From Arsenophonus endosymbiont of Bemisia tabaci Q2 (GTDB lineage Bacteria; Pseudomonadota; Gammaproteobacteria; Enterobacterales; Enterobacteriaceae): 63,695 bases of DNA. The stretch is from NCBI RefSeq assembly GCF_902713415.1, contig NZ_CACTIE010000017.1, positions 1 to 63,695 on the forward strand, written 5' to 3'. How positions within the stretch are numbered: the stretch's first letter is position 1; the number at the start of each line of letters is the position of its first letter. The translations under genes were made by a program, and so were the position numbers. The notes below the pieces were generated by a model. It was not told the DNA's origin, did no database searches, and saw only the letters and a list, made by a program, of their open reading frames with translations. Below are positions 33,149 to 43,469 of this stretch, in pieces.

Positions 33149-33240
33149 TATGTTAACGCTTGCATCTTTAAATCATTATCCTTTATGATTTATAATCTAT
33201 AATCGCAGTTAGGCGTAGAAAAGCAAATAGGAAATTGACG

Positions 33241-33367
33241 ATGACAGACACAGAATTTCATCAAAATAGACAATTGGTATTGTACTCGCAGTAATAAAAA
33301 TTTTATCCAAATACTAGCCTATGCTATTAGTGAACAAAGTGGTGAACCATTTTCATTTGATCTCTAA
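33241..33367 (+). pseudogene. cyaY: Frataxin-like CyaY, internally deleted relic
   Basis: CyaY is the bacterial frataxin that modulates iron-sulfur cluster assembly. An ATG at 33241 gives MTDTEFHQN, the family start (E. coli MNDSEFH). The frame soon stops. About 75 bases on, ILAYAISEQSGEPFSFDL and TAA match the C-terminal end (E. coli LLEQAATQQAGETVSFR). The core of about 65-70 residues, with the acidic iron-binding ridge, is deleted. Position between lptM and cyaA, on the opposite strand, is exactly that of cyaY in E. coli. Confidence 0.82.
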
Positions 33368-33396
33368 CTGCGAAAAAAAAATATCATTCTTTATTA

Positions 33397-35964
33397 TTAA
33401 TGCATATAAAAACTAATACCTGATTCTTCTCGACAGACATTCTTATTGAAGGGTGAGTTTGAAAATGAGCCAGACAAATAAGGAATGACTTGATTTTTAT
33501 CTTCTACTTTTATTATCTGATAAAATTGCGGTAAATTGAAATTGATTAAACTTGCACGGTAGGTAGAATGATAATGTGAGGATGAGTAAAAACGGCTAAC
33601 ATCCCTAACAAGTTCTTCTTTGTTTCCTTCACAATGTGAATAAATTTCCACCCGGTTTTTTTTATCTAAAATATAGATATTAAAACCATGATTCTCTTCT
33701 GTATCCTCAAAGAAAAATTGTACAATCCCTTCACTGGCATAACCATCAACAACTAAAGGTAAATGATAAGTTTCTTTGATATGCAGTTTTATCGGCAAAC
33801 CATGTAATTTATTATTAGATATTGCACCATAAAATTCGACTGCATTTTCCAATTTCTGCACTGAAACATTCAAACGCTCAAAAAAAAATCCCCAGGTCTG
33901 ACCTGCAATACGTAGTGCCTTAAAACGCCCTGAGTCATTACAACTGCTTGATAGACGTAATTCAATACATTCTGAAACCAGCTGTTGAATTCGTGTACCG
34001 ATCAGCCCTCTCATATGTTGGCTATAGCAAAAAACTTCAACCACATCTGGCAGTTCAGCATCTTGATGCATTTTGCCCAGGATCGTTTTTAATGCTTCCA
34101 ACATAGATTGCTCACCGAAGAAATGCAGTGTTCTTACCTCATTCCAAGAGTTACGATACAGTAGATCAATACTACTCACTAAGCATTGCGGTGGATCACC
34201 AAAACTCAATATGTCTAATTTACGTAAATCAAAATGAATAATTTGATCAGAAAACACCGCTGTCGGATCTTTCTCTAAATTAACAATAATGGCTAAATGG
34301 CGAATTTCACAGGGACTATATAAAGCTTTTGGTGTGGGTGCTAGTAATCGAATAGGAAAATTTGTGGTTATATCATTAATAAATTGATGTAATTTATTCT
34401 CATCACATTGTGAACCACCATCATGAATATAAATATGGGATTGTTCTGTCAATAAACCATTGAAGTAAGTCCATGCCACTAATTTACTAAGATAACGGTT
34501 ATATTCTAAAGGTTGGTGTCCAATAATAGAATCTATAGTTGGCACCTTATTATATAAGTACCAACCACTGCGATTGGGGCGACCAGCTGGAACATAAATA
34601 AAAGTGAGATGACTTTCAGATAGATCTGGTGAAATTTGCGGATTAACTAAAGTGACTTTCCCGGGTAATACTTCAAAGGCTGCATACAATTTCCGCGTCA
34701 ACACACCAATATCTTGTGGGTTTGCACTAATCCGTAAATTATTACGACGGGAAAAGCGAATAAGATTACGATAACTTTGCATCATGGTGTCAAGTAATTC
34801 ATTATGTGCATCTCGAACCTGCGCTATTTTCCAATAATTTCGTTTGTCGAGGATGCTTAATCGCTCTGTATTCCACTCCCATGAAGTAACAAGCTGTGAT
34901 AACACCTGCCTGCGCCAACTACCACTCACCGAGGTACTCTTTTCATCAGACAATTTTTCACAAACTTTGAGGTAAAAACAGCGACGAATCAAATCAAGGC
35001 GTTTAAAATCACCGATTTCCATTAAATAACGGGTAATGCGTTCTAACATTAAACAATAGGCATCCAGACCATAGGAAACAATTTCCCCGGCATGCAAACG
35101 TTTCTTAAATTCCATTGCCAGCAACATACCATGCGGATAATTCCACGAATAAGCTTCCAGTAAAATACTTTTCAGCACCGCTTTATAAGGAGAATCAACA
35201 CTTTTATACAATTGCCACAAGCTAGCACCAAAATACTCTTCAGCCGATAATTCACCTAAGCCGCCTAAATCCAACCAGTCATTTGGCGTTAATACTCCCC
35301 GCGCGTACAAAAATAAAACATATTCATCATAATTGGCTTCTTCTTCTGCGGGTACCATCATCCATAGCAAACGTTTCCCAGCTATACGAACCGCTGTACG
35401 ATAAAATTCATCCAATAGCAATATATGTTGTGTTGTTCCGCAATCTTCATCGCTCAAACTACCACTCGTATGGTGGCGAAAACGATTTTCATCAATTAAA
35501 AAGAAAGTAACATCTATACCAAGCCAGGACGCCCATTGCGCAATTAATGTACATTTTTTTTGTAGCAGTTGTCTTTCTTCTTGATCTAACCATGATTGAT
35601 GACATACCCAAATATCTAAATCAGAAACATCACTTTGCCCGATTGATGATGTACTTCCCATGGAATAAATACCTGTAATAGCTAATTCACCATTGGTTTT
35701 TTGTGAAGATAGTTCACAAAAAAGATATGCCTCAAACTGCTTTAACGAATTAATTTGCTGAGCATCAGGCGCAAAAAAACAGACACCAGCAGGTACATTA
35801 CCTTCTATATAACCAGGTAACATGGGATGATGATAATTTAATAAAACTGGCAGCAATCCATATACATGCTTGAACGCTTCATTCATAGAAGATGATGCTC
35901 GTTCCAGTCGTAATTGATTGATCGCATCCAATCTTTGCTTTAGTCTCTCAATGTAAAGATACAA
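33397..35964 (-). CDS. cyaA: Class I adenylate cyclase
   Basis: CyaA makes cAMP from ATP and is activated by phosphorylated EIIA-Glc. The 855-residue product (848 in E. coli) starts [19 protein letters not shown]. It holds the catalytic nucleotidyltransferase motif [21 protein letters not shown] at about residues 103-123. The regulatory C-terminal domain runs through [18 protein letters not shown] and [13 protein letters not shown]. The start codon is TTG, the weak start also used by E. coli cyaA, which limits translation. A CRP-type site lies 112 bases upstream. Intact. Confidence 0.95.
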   Translation of the reverse strand: MYLYIERLKQRLDAINQLRLERASSSMNEAFKHVYGLLPVLLNYHHPMLPGYIEGNVPAGVCFFAPDAQQINSLKQFEAYLFCELSSQKTNGELAITGIYSMGSTSSIGQSDVSDLDIWVCHQSWLDQEERQLLQKKCTLIAQWASWLGIDVTFFLIDENRFRHHTSGSLSDEDCGTTQHILLLDEFYRTAVRIAGKRLLWMMVPAEEEANYDEYVLFLYARGVLTPNDWLDLGGLGELSAEEYFGASLWQLYKSVDSPYKAVLKSILLEAYSWNYPHGMLLAMEFKKRLHAGEIVSYGLDAYCLMLERITRYLMEIGDFKRLDLIRRCFYLKVCEKLSDEKSTSVSGSWRRQVLSQLVTSWEWNTERLSILDKRNYWKIAQVRDAHNELLDTMMQSYRNLIRFSRRNNLRISANPQDIGVLTRKLYAAFEVLPGKVTLVNPQISPDLSESHLTFIYVPAGRPNRSGWYLYNKVPTIDSIIGHQPLEYNRYLSKLVAWTYFNGLLTEQSHIYIHDGGSQCDENKLHQFINDITTNFPIRLLAPTPKALYSPCEIRHLAIIVNLEKDPTAVFSDQIIHFDLRKLDILSFGDPPQCLVSSIDLLYRNSWNEVRTLHFFGEQSMLEALKTILGKMHQDAELPDVVEVFCYSQHMRGLIGTRIQQLVSECIELRLSSSCNDSGRFKALRIAGQTWGFFFERLNVSVQKLENAVEFYGAISNNKLHGLPIKLHIKETYHLPLVVDGYASEGIVQFFFEDTEENHGFNIYILDKKNRVEIYSHCEGNKEELVRDVSRFYSSSHYHSTYRASLINFNLPQFYQIIKVEDKNQVIPYLSGSFSNSPFNKNVCREESGISFYMH

Positions 35965-36075
35965 AAGTTTTGCCTGAATTAACTTTAAAAAATAAATAAC
36001 CTTAACTCAGCCATTGGTTCCTTGAGTATTGGGGAACGATAACAGCGATAAGCTTTTTGAATAGGTTGCTAGAAA

Positions 36076-36091
36076 CGTGATCAATTTAACA
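36076..36091 (-). promoter_or_regulatory. CRP-binding site upstream of cyaA
   Basis: TGTTAAATTGATCACG on the minus strand matches the CRP consensus (TGTGA-N6-TCACA) well in the right half. As I recall, it is the same sequence found at the main cyaA promoter of E. coli, where cAMP-CRP represses. It implies that cyaA feedback control is kept. Confidence 0.7.
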
Positions 36092-36460
36092 TTTTGTACC
36101 AAAAGGGTAAAGTACATTACACCTACATTAACTGTTTATTTTTCACACTAAATTCTTTCCATTCTTTTACCTAAAAAATCTTTTTCGTTTCTAAGAATTT
36201 CAAATAGATGATCTGTATAAAAAAAGGAAATAATTGGTTAAATTTTCTTATCAAAATTTTATAGTTACCTCCATTAATAAATATTCAGAAAAATATAAAA
36301 AAATTAATTGAATATGTATTTATTTGCTTTAATTTAATGATAAAAAATCACGTTGCAACTGTTATAAACCATTTTTTCCTGTTTGCAAATTGAATTATGC
36401 ATTAGCTATATTTATTCAGTGCTCAGCTACAACTGGAAAAAATTTACCAAAATGTTAAAA
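36092..36460. other. Intergenic region between cyaA and hemC
   Basis: About 370 bases of AT-rich DNA between the cyaA control region and the hemC promoter. Apart from long A/T runs I see no gene, RNA or repeat. Confidence 0.5.
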
Positions 36461-36488
36461 TTGTCTACCTTTCCTTTATATATATAAT
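36461..36488 (+). promoter_or_regulatory. Candidate sigma-70 promoter of hemC
   Basis: TTGTCT and TATAAT separated by 16 bases, with the -10 ending 36 bases before the hemC ATG. The -10 is perfect; the -35 has four of six consensus bases. In this AT-rich DNA other fits are possible. Confidence 0.5.
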
Positions 36489-36524
36489 TCACTCATAATC
36501 TAATGACGTAAGAAAAATAAAAAT

Positions 36525-37466
36525 ATGTCAACACAAACACTGCGTATCGCAACAAGGAAAAGTCCATTAGCAATGTGGCAAGCGATTTTCATAAAAACAC
36601 AATTAGAAAAGCATCATCCAACACTAACGATTGAACTTATTCCGATGAGTACTCAAGGTGATATCCTACTTGATACTCCCCTGGCTAAAATTGGTGGAAA
36701 AGGACTTTTTGTCAAAGAATTAGAAAATGCACTACTAGAAAACCGAGCTGATATTGCTGTTCATTCTATAAAAGATATTCCCGCAACTTTTCCTAATAAC
36801 TTAGGATTAATGGCTATTTGCGAGAGAGGAGATCCTCGTGATGCTTTTGTATCCAATCAGTATGATTCCCTTGATGCGCTTCCAGCTGGGAGTATTATAG
36901 GAACATCAAGCCTGCGCCGCCAATGCCAACTACGTCATACCTATCCCCACTTGGTTATTCGAGATCTGCGTGGTAATGTCGGAACACGGTTGAGTAAATT
37001 AGATAATGCTGAATACGATGCTATTATTCTTGCTGCAGCTGCCTTAAAACGTCTAAGTTTAGAAACACGCATACGTATGCCGCTGGCACCAGAGCAGTCA
37101 TTACCAGCAGTTGGGCAAGGTGCAATTGGTATTGAATACCGTCTAGATGACTATCACACACAACATTTTCTAGCGTCATTACATCATCATGATACTGCTA
37201 TCTGTATTGAAGCAGAACGAGCCGTCAACAATCGATTGGAAGGTGGCTGCCAAGTGCCAATAGGTAGTTATGCTATTTGGCAAAATAAACAAATTTGGCT
37301 TAGAGCGCTAGTTGGTGCGCCCGATGGTAGTCAAATTATTCGTGCAGAAAGGTATTTTAAGCCTGAAGACGCTCAACAAGCGAGTATTGAACTTGCGGAG
37401 GAGTTACTCAATAACGGTGCCAAACAAATTTTTAACAAAATTTCGCCAGGAGCATTTTCTCGATGA
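36525..37466 (+). CDS. hemC: Hydroxymethylbilane synthase
   Basis: HemC links four porphobilinogens into hydroxymethylbilane. The 313-residue product has [15 protein letters not shown] at the start, the catalytic aspartate region [13 protein letters not shown], and [11 protein letters not shown]. The cofactor-binding cysteine is in [14 protein letters not shown] (about residue 242). The length matches E. coli. It overlaps hemD by four bases (ATGA). It is divergent from cyaA as in E. coli. Intact. Confidence 0.96.
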   Translation: MSTQTLRIATRKSPLAMWQAIFIKTQLEKHHPTLTIELIPMSTQGDILLDTPLAKIGGKGLFVKELENALLENRADIAVHSIKDIPATFPNNLGLMAICERGDPRDAFVSNQYDSLDALPAGSIIGTSSLRRQCQLRHTYPHLVIRDLRGNVGTRLSKLDNAEYDAIILAAAALKRLSLETRIRMPLAPEQSLPAVGQGAIGIEYRLDDYHTQHFLASLHHHDTAICIEAERAVNNRLEGGCQVPIGSYAIWQNKQIWLRALVGAPDGSQIIRAERYFKPEDAQQASIELAEELLNNGAKQIFNKISPGAFSR

Positions 37467-38200
37467 GTATATTGGTCACGAGACCAAACCCCAGCGGTGA
37501 AAAACTTGTTCAACGTATTAGGTCATTAGGAAAAATGGCATTTCATGCTCCACTGATTGAAATTATGCCAGGTAATGAACTAGCCCTTTTGCCGGCTAAA
37601 TTAGCCAGGCTAACTAATGGTGATCAGGTTTTTTTCTTATCGCCAAATGCGGTATGGCATGCTAATTCAGCACTTTATTTAGCAGGACGAAAATGGCCTG
37701 ATACGCTATCCTATTATGGTATAGGACACTCAACAGCATCGACTTTTCACCGATTAACTAATTTGCCTATTCAACTATCTCAAGCTGGTGAAACTAGTGA
37801 GACATTAATTGAATTACCTGATTTACAATCAATATTAGGCAAAAAATCTTTGTTATTACGGGGTAACGGTGGACGTGAACTACTCGCCGCAACGTTAAAA
37901 TCGCGCGGAAGTCATATTGATTATTGTGAGTGTTATCAACGTCAACCAATAAAATATGATCGACAAACTTTCCAGTTGCAATCGCGGCGGGCAAATATTA
38001 AAACAATTATTGTTACCAGTGGCGAAATGTTACATTTATTATTTAACTTAATTGCAGATGATGTTAAACCTTGGTTGCTTTCTCGCCACTTGATTATTGT
38101 CAGTGAACGTTTGGTCAATACTGCTTACCAATTAGGATGGCAATCAGTCAAAGTAGCCAAAAGTGCTAATAATGATGCTTTAATTCAGGCATTAATGTAA
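37463..38200 (+). CDS. hemD: Uroporphyrinogen-III synthase
   Basis: HemD closes and flips ring D of hydroxymethylbilane to give uroporphyrinogen III, the branch point to haem and sirohaem. The 245-residue product (246 in E. coli) begins [19 protein letters not shown]. It has the two alternating lobes with [28 protein letters not shown] and CYQRQP. Sequence conservation in this family is low, so the operon position right after hemC carries weight. The frame is open. Confidence 0.93.
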   Translation: MSILVTRPNPSGEKLVQRIRSLGKMAFHAPLIEIMPGNELALLPAKLARLTNGDQVFFLSPNAVWHANSALYLAGRKWPDTLSYYGIGHSTASTFHRLTNLPIQLSQAGETSETLIELPDLQSILGKKSLLLRGNGGRELLAATLKSRGSHIDYCECYQRQPIKYDRQTFQLQSRRANIKTIIVTSGEMLHLLFNLIADDVKPWLLSRHLIIVSERLVNTAYQLGWQSVKVAKSANNDALIQALM

Positions 38201-38224
38201 ACCGATATTGAGATAATATTAATT

Positions 38225-39489
38225 ATGACGGAACAGAATAAACCGAATGAGGTGAATGAAAACCCATCAAATGCCTCAAAAACAGCAGCGCAATCTACGG
38301 CCAAAAATGGTAACCCCCATAGGCAAAAGCGTTCTGGTCTGTTTGGTAGTATAATTACTATCGTTCTTATTATCATACTCGGTGGTGGCTTCTATTATTA
38401 TCTTCATCTAAAACATCAACAAATAGTCAATGACAGCAGTGCATTAGAACAACAAATAAATGAATTACTACGTCAACAAGAAACAGAAAAACAGCAAATT
38501 AACCAATTGGTTGAATCCCAGCGTATTAGCCAGTTAGATAAGAAAGAATATGAGCAACAACTTGAACAACGCGTCGAAGAATTACAAGCAAAAATCACAA
38601 CACTTTCAAGTACAGATGTGAAACGCTGGTTACTTGCCAAAGGTGATTTCTTAGCCAAAATAGCTGGCCGAAAACTTTGGAATGACTATGATCCCGTTAC
38701 TGCGGTTGCCTTATTAAAAAGTGCTGATGCAAGTCTAGCAGAAATGAATGATCCTAATTTAATTGAGATCCGAAAAACACTTAATAATGATATCAGTGGG
38801 CTATCAGTTATTACCCAAATTGATTATGACGGAATTATTTTAAAGCTTAATCAACTGAGCAGTGATATCGATAATTTACGCATAAATGATAGTGCTCCCG
38901 CATAAATGATAGTGCTCCCGATGGTAACCTCATGGATAAGGATAGCACGGAACTTTCCAATAATATTCCTGATTGGAAACAAAATCTTAGCCAAAGTTGG
39001 AAAAGTTTTAGTAAAAATTTTATTACTATTCGTCGTAGGGATTTTCATGAAACTCCTTTACTTGCACCAAATCAGGACATTTACCTACCCGCCAATATTC
39101 GAGCACAACTGCTTATTGCCGCCCAAGCCATACCTCCTCATCAAGAGCAAATTTACAAACAATCTTTAGAGCAAGTTTCAACCTGGATTCGAATTTACTT
39201 TAATACCAACGACGCGGCAACAAAAGCCTTCCTTACCGAAGTCGATAAACTGATTGAACAACCGATTACAATGGATATTCCCAGCGAGTTAAAAAGTTTA
39301 TTACTACTCGATAAAGCGTTGCAAAAGCGTATTCAAGGGAAAATCCCTTCTTCTCCAACACCGAAACCACAAAAAACGCAACCAACCAACGAAAAGAGAA
39401 CAAATCATCACATAAAAATAGTTCCCCCTGCTCCAACAGAAGAAGCGGTAAAACCTAGCAATAAAACTGCCCAGGAGGGAACGGCATGA
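38225..39489 (+). pseudogene. hemX: HemX membrane protein, frame broken by a 20-bp tandem duplication
   Basis: HemX is an inner-membrane protein of uncertain role, once called a uroporphyrinogen methylase. The frame has a cytoplasmic start, one membrane helix (about residues 40-58, [19 protein letters not shown]) and a coiled coil ([16 protein letters not shown]). It stops at 38905. There a 20-bp unit is repeated exactly (38881-38900 and 38901-38920). Deleting one unit joins RINDSAP to DGNLMDKDSTEL and restores the second open piece (38932-39489). The coding potential is otherwise clean, so the lesion is young. Confidence 0.92.
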
Positions 39490-40685
39490 TAAAAGTACTG
39501 ATCCTTTTTATTGTACTGATTGCTGGCATCATTATTGGTCACATTGTCGCCGGGCACCAAGGTTATGTACTGATCCAAACCAACAACTACGATATTCAAA
39601 CCAGTGTAACTGGTTTAGTCATCTGTTTTATTATTTTACAATTTATTTTCTGTTTGCTTGGCTGGTGCTATCGTCGTATTCGCGGCACCTCATCATTTAC
39701 CCATAATTGGCTAAAAGGCCGTAAATATCATAAAGCGCACAGTCAAACACAAAAAGCATTACTAAAATTAGCGGAAGGTGATTTTTCACAAGTCGAAAAA
39801 CTACTGACAGATCATGCTGACTATGCAGAACAACCGGTTGTTAACTATCTGCTGGCAGCAGAAACTGCTGAACAACGCTGTGATGAGTATCGTACCAATC
39901 AATATCTTGAGCGCGCAGCAGAAGTCGCGGGTAGTAACCATCAACTTCCTGTTGATATTACACGTGTGCGTATACAACTTGCTGAAGGTAAAATTCATGC
40001 AGCATGCCACGGTGTTGATAAATTACTGGATCAGGCACCACACGGCACCCTGAAGTCTTAAGAATGGCAGAAAAAGCCTATCAACGTTCAGGAGGTTATC
40101 AAGCGCTTATTGAACTTTTGCCTATTATGCAAAAAGAAAAGTTATATAGTGCAGAAGAGATCGATAAATTACGTAAAGACGCCTATAAAGGTTTGATTAA
40201 TCAATATATGGCTGAAGGTGGCAGCGAAAATTTAAAAAATTGGTGGCAGTCTCAAGGACGTAAAATACGTCATGATCTGGTACTACAATCGATCATTGCT
40301 GCTTGCCTTATTGAATGCGACGATAGCGAAGCAGCAGAAAAAATTATTATTACAGGCTTAAAACAGCAATATGATCAGCATCTTTTATTGCTGGTTCCTC
40401 GTTTACAAATTAACGATAGCAAAGCAATGAATAAAATCCTGATCAATCTAATAAAACAGTCAGGTGGCGCTACTCCCTTACTAAATAGTACATTAGGTCA
40501 ACTTGCATTACAGCATGGCGAATGGGCAAGAAGCGGAAAAGTATTTTAAGTCTGCTTTAGCACAACGTCCTGATGCTCACGACTTTGCTTGGCTTGCTGA
40601 TGCTTTAGATAAACAACATAAAGTGGAAGAAGCAGCACAAATTCGCCAACATGGCTTACTTTTTTTATTAAAGCATGAAAATTGA
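39486..40685 (+). pseudogene. hemY: HemY membrane protein, two frameshifts
   Basis: HemY is a TPR-type inner-membrane protein encoded last in the hemCDXY operon. The frame has two membrane helices (VLILFIVLIAGIIIGHIVAG and a second at about residues 40-60) and tetratricopeptide-like repeats. A CA duplication at 40039-40042 (CCACACGG for CCACGG) moves QAPRHPEVLRMAEKAY out of frame. An extra G in GGGC near 40525 shifts HGEWQEAEKYFKSAL. The end, RQHGLLFLLKHEN, reaches 40685. Both lesions are small and the rest is well preserved. Confidence 0.9.
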
Positions 40686-40715
40686 TGACTCCCTATTCTC
40701 TATTGTCTTGATCCC

Positions 40716-40740
40716 GCCTCTAACTTATGGAGGCTTTTTT
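40716..40740 (+). terminator. Terminator of the hemCDXY operon
   Basis: GCCTC / GAGGC arms with a nine-base loop, directly followed by six T, 31 bases after the hemY stop. Confidence 0.85.
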
Positions 40741-40860
40741 ACCTTTATCGATTGATTTGACATTTTTAACGTAAAACTTTTGGATCAAATAGCATGAATA
40801 ATACTATTTAATAATTACCTGTTGAATAAAATTTTAGCTTTGTTAAATAATTAACAAAAC

Positions 40861-41072
40861 AAAAAACACCTATCTTTTGATAGGTGTCAAAATACAATCT
40901 GTTCTACAGACGGATTGTGCCTCACTCAACGTTGCGTCCGGTTGGTGATGGATATTTATGCATCGATAACGTGGACAATAGGCACATCAAATTGGCTCTG
41001 CGTCATCCAATAGTTTATAGTTTATAGTTTATGAAGCTTAAAGCTATCACAAGAAGCAGGATGAGCATTTAC
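40861..41072 (-). ncRNA. glmZ: Small RNA GlmZ
   Basis: GlmZ is the Hfq-dependent small RNA that activates glmS translation and so sets glucosamine-6-phosphate supply; RapZ and RNase E process it. Recognised by several blocks matching the E. coli RNA as I recall it: a start GTAAATGCTCATCC (E. coli GTAGATGCTCATTCC), CATAAACT, then GGATGACGCAGAGCC, TATCGTCCA-like TATTGTCCACG, and CAACGTTGAGTGAGGCAC. It ends in the hairpin ACACCTATC / GATAGGTGT followed by T residues. About 212 nt, close to 207-210 in E. coli. Position between hemY and the argX tRNA cluster also fits. A heptamer ATAAACT is tripled inside (41012-41032). Confidence 0.9.
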
Positions 41073-41085
41073 ACTCTATCTTAGA

Positions 41086-41100
41086 GCATAATTCATGCCA
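41086..41100 (-). promoter_or_regulatory. Sigma-54 type promoter of glmZ
   Basis: TGGCATGAATTATGC on the minus strand has GG and GC ten bases apart, as in the -24/-12 consensus TGGCACG-N4-TTGC. The predicted start (12 bases after the -12 C) is 41074, within two bases of the expected GlmZ 5' end. Enterobacterial glmZ and glmY genes are known to use sigma-54, often overlapping sigma-70 promoters. Confidence 0.8.
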
Positions 41101-41237
41101 AATATTACTTTTTACTCAAAGATAATCTTTTTTCGCCCACTATTAAATAAATATTCACCAATTAACTATTGTTTTCTTTTTAACAAAATAATTTTATTTA
41201 CTTTAATTGCCACAATTCACGATACACATTATCAAAC

Positions 41238-41255
41238 TGTCTTTTATTAGAGACG
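41238..41255 (-). promoter_or_regulatory. GlrR (QseF) binding site 2 upstream of glmZ, one mismatch
   Basis: TGTC-N10-GACG, one base off the TGTC-N10-GACA palindrome bound by the sigma-54 activator GlrR. It lies about 165-180 bases upstream of the glmZ start. Confidence 0.6.
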
Positions 41256-41300
41256 TTATAGCAATATTTATATTTTTTCTTTATTTTTCATGAAATAAAA

Positions 41301-41318
41301 TGTCTCTATATTGAGACA
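41301..41318 (-). promoter_or_regulatory. GlrR (QseF) binding site 1 upstream of glmZ
   Basis: A perfect TGTC-N10-GACA palindrome (TGTCTCTATATTGAGACA) about 230-245 bases upstream of the glmZ start. This is the known upstream activating sequence for the response regulator GlrR of the GlrK/GlrR (QseE/QseF) pair. Confidence 0.75.
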
Positions 41319-41755
41319 TCAATTACTAGCTTTGTTGTTAAAACACGACAAACTTTTAAAAATAGATAAAAACAATATCTTAAATACAATTGTGCTATTT
41401 TTTCGCTATAAAAATGGGGAAGTCGATGTTGACAGATAACGCGTATAAATTAATTTATTCACACTTACTTGTTTAACTAAATATAATGGGTATAATTAGC
41501 ATAGCTCTTTATTAGCCGCTTATTACGCTCTCTCTACTGGCTTCTCACTCAGGCTTTTACCACCACCCTTTGAAGGCGCGTTAGGTGAAATCTCTCACGA
41601 AGTAAAAACGCATTATTCTTCATCACACAATCACCGCATTTATGCTATTTCGCATTGATAATGAAAGTCTTGTAGTTTTTAGTACATTCCGGCTTGCTTG
41701 GCTGCGCCTGCTATACATGAGCTCATGACTTACGCTACACGCTTACTCCCATATT
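41319..41755. other. Non-coding spacer between glmZ control region and tRNA-Pro
   Basis: About 440 bases. In E. coli aslA and aslB lie in this neighbourhood; I see no recognisable remnant. It should hold the 3' trailer and terminator of the tRNA operon, but I found no convincing hairpin. Confidence 0.5.
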
Positions 41756-41832
41756 TGGTCGGCGAGAGAGGATTTGAACCTCCGACCCACTGGTCCCAAA
41801 CCAGTTGCGCTACCAGGCTGCGCTACTCGCCG
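41756..41832 (-). tRNA. proM: tRNA-Pro (TGG)
   Basis: A 77-nt cloverleaf with encoded CCA, starting CGGCGAGTAGCGCAG. The anticodon loop TTTGGGA gives TGG; the acceptor stem CGGCGAG / CTCGCCG is perfect. Last of four tRNAs in the conserved argX-hisR-leuT-proM order. Confidence 0.96.
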
Positions 41833-41910
41833 AAAAAATCTCTATTTAACGATGTTTCTTATGTTATGTAGTTTCTTATGTTATGTAATTTTTAAAACTT
41901 ATTTATATTA

Positions 41911-41997
41911 TGGTGCGAAAGGGGAGACTTGAACCCCCACATCCGTAAGAATACTAACAGCTGAAGCTAGCGTGTCTACCAATTTCACCACCCTCGC
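41911..41997 (-). tRNA. leuT: tRNA-Leu (CAG), with C at position 37
   Basis: An 87-nt class II tRNA with a long variable arm and encoded CCA, starting GCGAGGGTGGTGAAATTGG. The anticodon loop is TTCAGCT, so CAG with C37. In E. coli this tRNA has G37, which TrmD methylates to prevent frameshifting. Two G-T pairs weaken the acceptor stem. Position third in the cluster fits leuT. Confidence 0.93.
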
Positions 41998-42016
41998 AAA
42001 CTGCATAAAATAAATA

Positions 42017-42093
42017 TGGGGTGACTAATGGGATTCGAACCCACGACAACCGGAATCACAATCCGGGGCTCTACCAACTGAGCTATAGCCACC
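42017..42093 (-). tRNA. hisR: tRNA-His (GTG)
   Basis: A 77-nt cloverleaf with encoded CCA and the extra 5' G paired with C73, the histidine identity element. It starts GGTGGCTATAGCTCAG, with anticodon loop TTGTGAT. One acceptor pair is G-T where E. coli has G-C. Confidence 0.96.
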
Positions 42094-42164
42094 ATAAAAT
42101 CTTTAAAAATTCAATTTATTTTTACAACATTAATCTACTACACCGTAGTAAAGCAAGCATTAAA

Positions 42165-42241
<77 letters not shown>

Positions 42242-42262
42242 TTAACGCCGTTGCGGGCGAGG

Positions 42263-42291
42263 ATAGTACGGATTTAATAGCATGCTGTCCA
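42263..42291 (-). promoter_or_regulatory. Promoter of the argX-hisR-leuT-proM operon
   Basis: On the minus strand, TGGACA and TACTAT lie 17 bases apart. A GC-rich discriminator (CCTCGCCCGC) follows, the mark of stringently controlled stable-RNA promoters. The -10 ends 21 bases before the tRNA-Arg 5' end. Confidence 0.8.
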
Positions 42292-42480
42292 GTGATTTTT
42301 TAAATAAAAAGATTATTTGCTTATGCTTTATCCATTTCAATCATAAAATTAACCTTACCATCATTTTTCAATCAGTAAAAAAAGTTATGGCTAATCATTT
42401 TTTCATTGTTTTATGACGGAAAAGACGATTCAAAAAATAGAGCACAGAAGCAATCAATAAAAACACGCCGCCAACAATTA

Positions 42481-43469
42481 TAGCTAAGCGACTTAATTTT
42501 GATTACACCATATTGAGTGCGAACAAAATATCTGTGTCGCATCCGAGCGCTCTTTTTTTGCATTTAGCTTGTGCCCATTTATGTTCAATTGGATTAAGAT
42601 CTGGCGAATAGGTAGGCAAATATTCCACCATATGCCCTCCATCGATGATGACTTGTTGAATACTCTGTTTCTTGTGAAAAGTTGCATTATAGCTAAGCGT
42701 CTTAATTTTGATTACAAAATATATGTTCTTCTCCAATATAAATTTACTGATATAGAGTAATTACTTGTAATCATTTTAAAGTCGCCCAGCTATATCCATC
42801 ATGATTACACTGTTTTTAGGAAGTACTGGGATAAGGACTTGGGTGACCCATGCATAGAAAACATCGCTGTTAATATTGATATCAAATAATCCGATAGCAA
42901 ACAGCGTTTTGCCCAATAAAGCGCCGATAACATTTGTTCTTCCTTTAGCTCCCGAGTTCTTGAGACCAACAAACCGTTGACCTTTCGGGGAATAGCCGTG
43001 AGTCCGCGGGGTATCGTGTGAAAAACCACTTTCATCAATAAAAATAATATGCTTTCCTTCTTTTTCATACTGTTATTTTTTGTTGAAAGGTTTGTCGAGT
43101 GTTTTCGTCGGCTTTCGGATGACGTAGAGTTTTTATAGGTCAATCCCATTTTTTTAAGAGCTTGCCAAATGGCCTTCTGACAAACGCCAAAACGCTCTGC
43201 ACGCTCTGCACGCTCTTTTTGGTAAGCATCTGGATATTGTTCAACATTTTTTATCAACTCGGATTTATCGATTTTTCGCTGACGCGTAGTCGATGCTTTT
43301 GGCTCTATTTGATTAATCCAACGCGATACAGATGCAGAGCCAATCCAAAATTGCTTCGCTGTTTCTCGGATACTCAACCCTTTTTCTTCCATCGTAAATA
43401 TCACTTTACGTCTAAAATCAATTGAATAGCTCATATAAATAATGTCATCAAAATTAAGTCGCTTAGCTA
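42481..43469 (-). mobile_element. IS630-family element, copy 4, in yifK (carries a nested MITE)
   Basis: 989 bp, about 884 bp without the inserted MITE. Both ends are present and TA flanks it. Removing it with one TA rejoins yifK in frame. The transposase begins at 43434 and has a 9-bp in-frame duplication (AERAERF). The first A run is shortened to five, which puts the following part out of frame, and MITE 5 splits the IMMDNATFH region. It is inactive. Confidence 0.92.
42690..42792 (+). mobile_element. MITE copy 5, nested in IS630 copy 4
   Basis: 103 bp with TA on both sides, inserted in the transposase at the TA of GCAT-TA-TCCATC. Copies 1-3 and 5 of the IS lack it at this site. One base differs from the common form (GTTCTTCTCC). 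Confidence 0.94.

Noticed and set aside
40950-41010. A 16-codon minus-strand frame starting MTQSQFDVPIVHV inside the glmZ region, looking like a leader peptide
   Set aside because: The stretch aligns with the conserved GACGCAGAGCC block of GlmZ RNA, which explains it better than translation.
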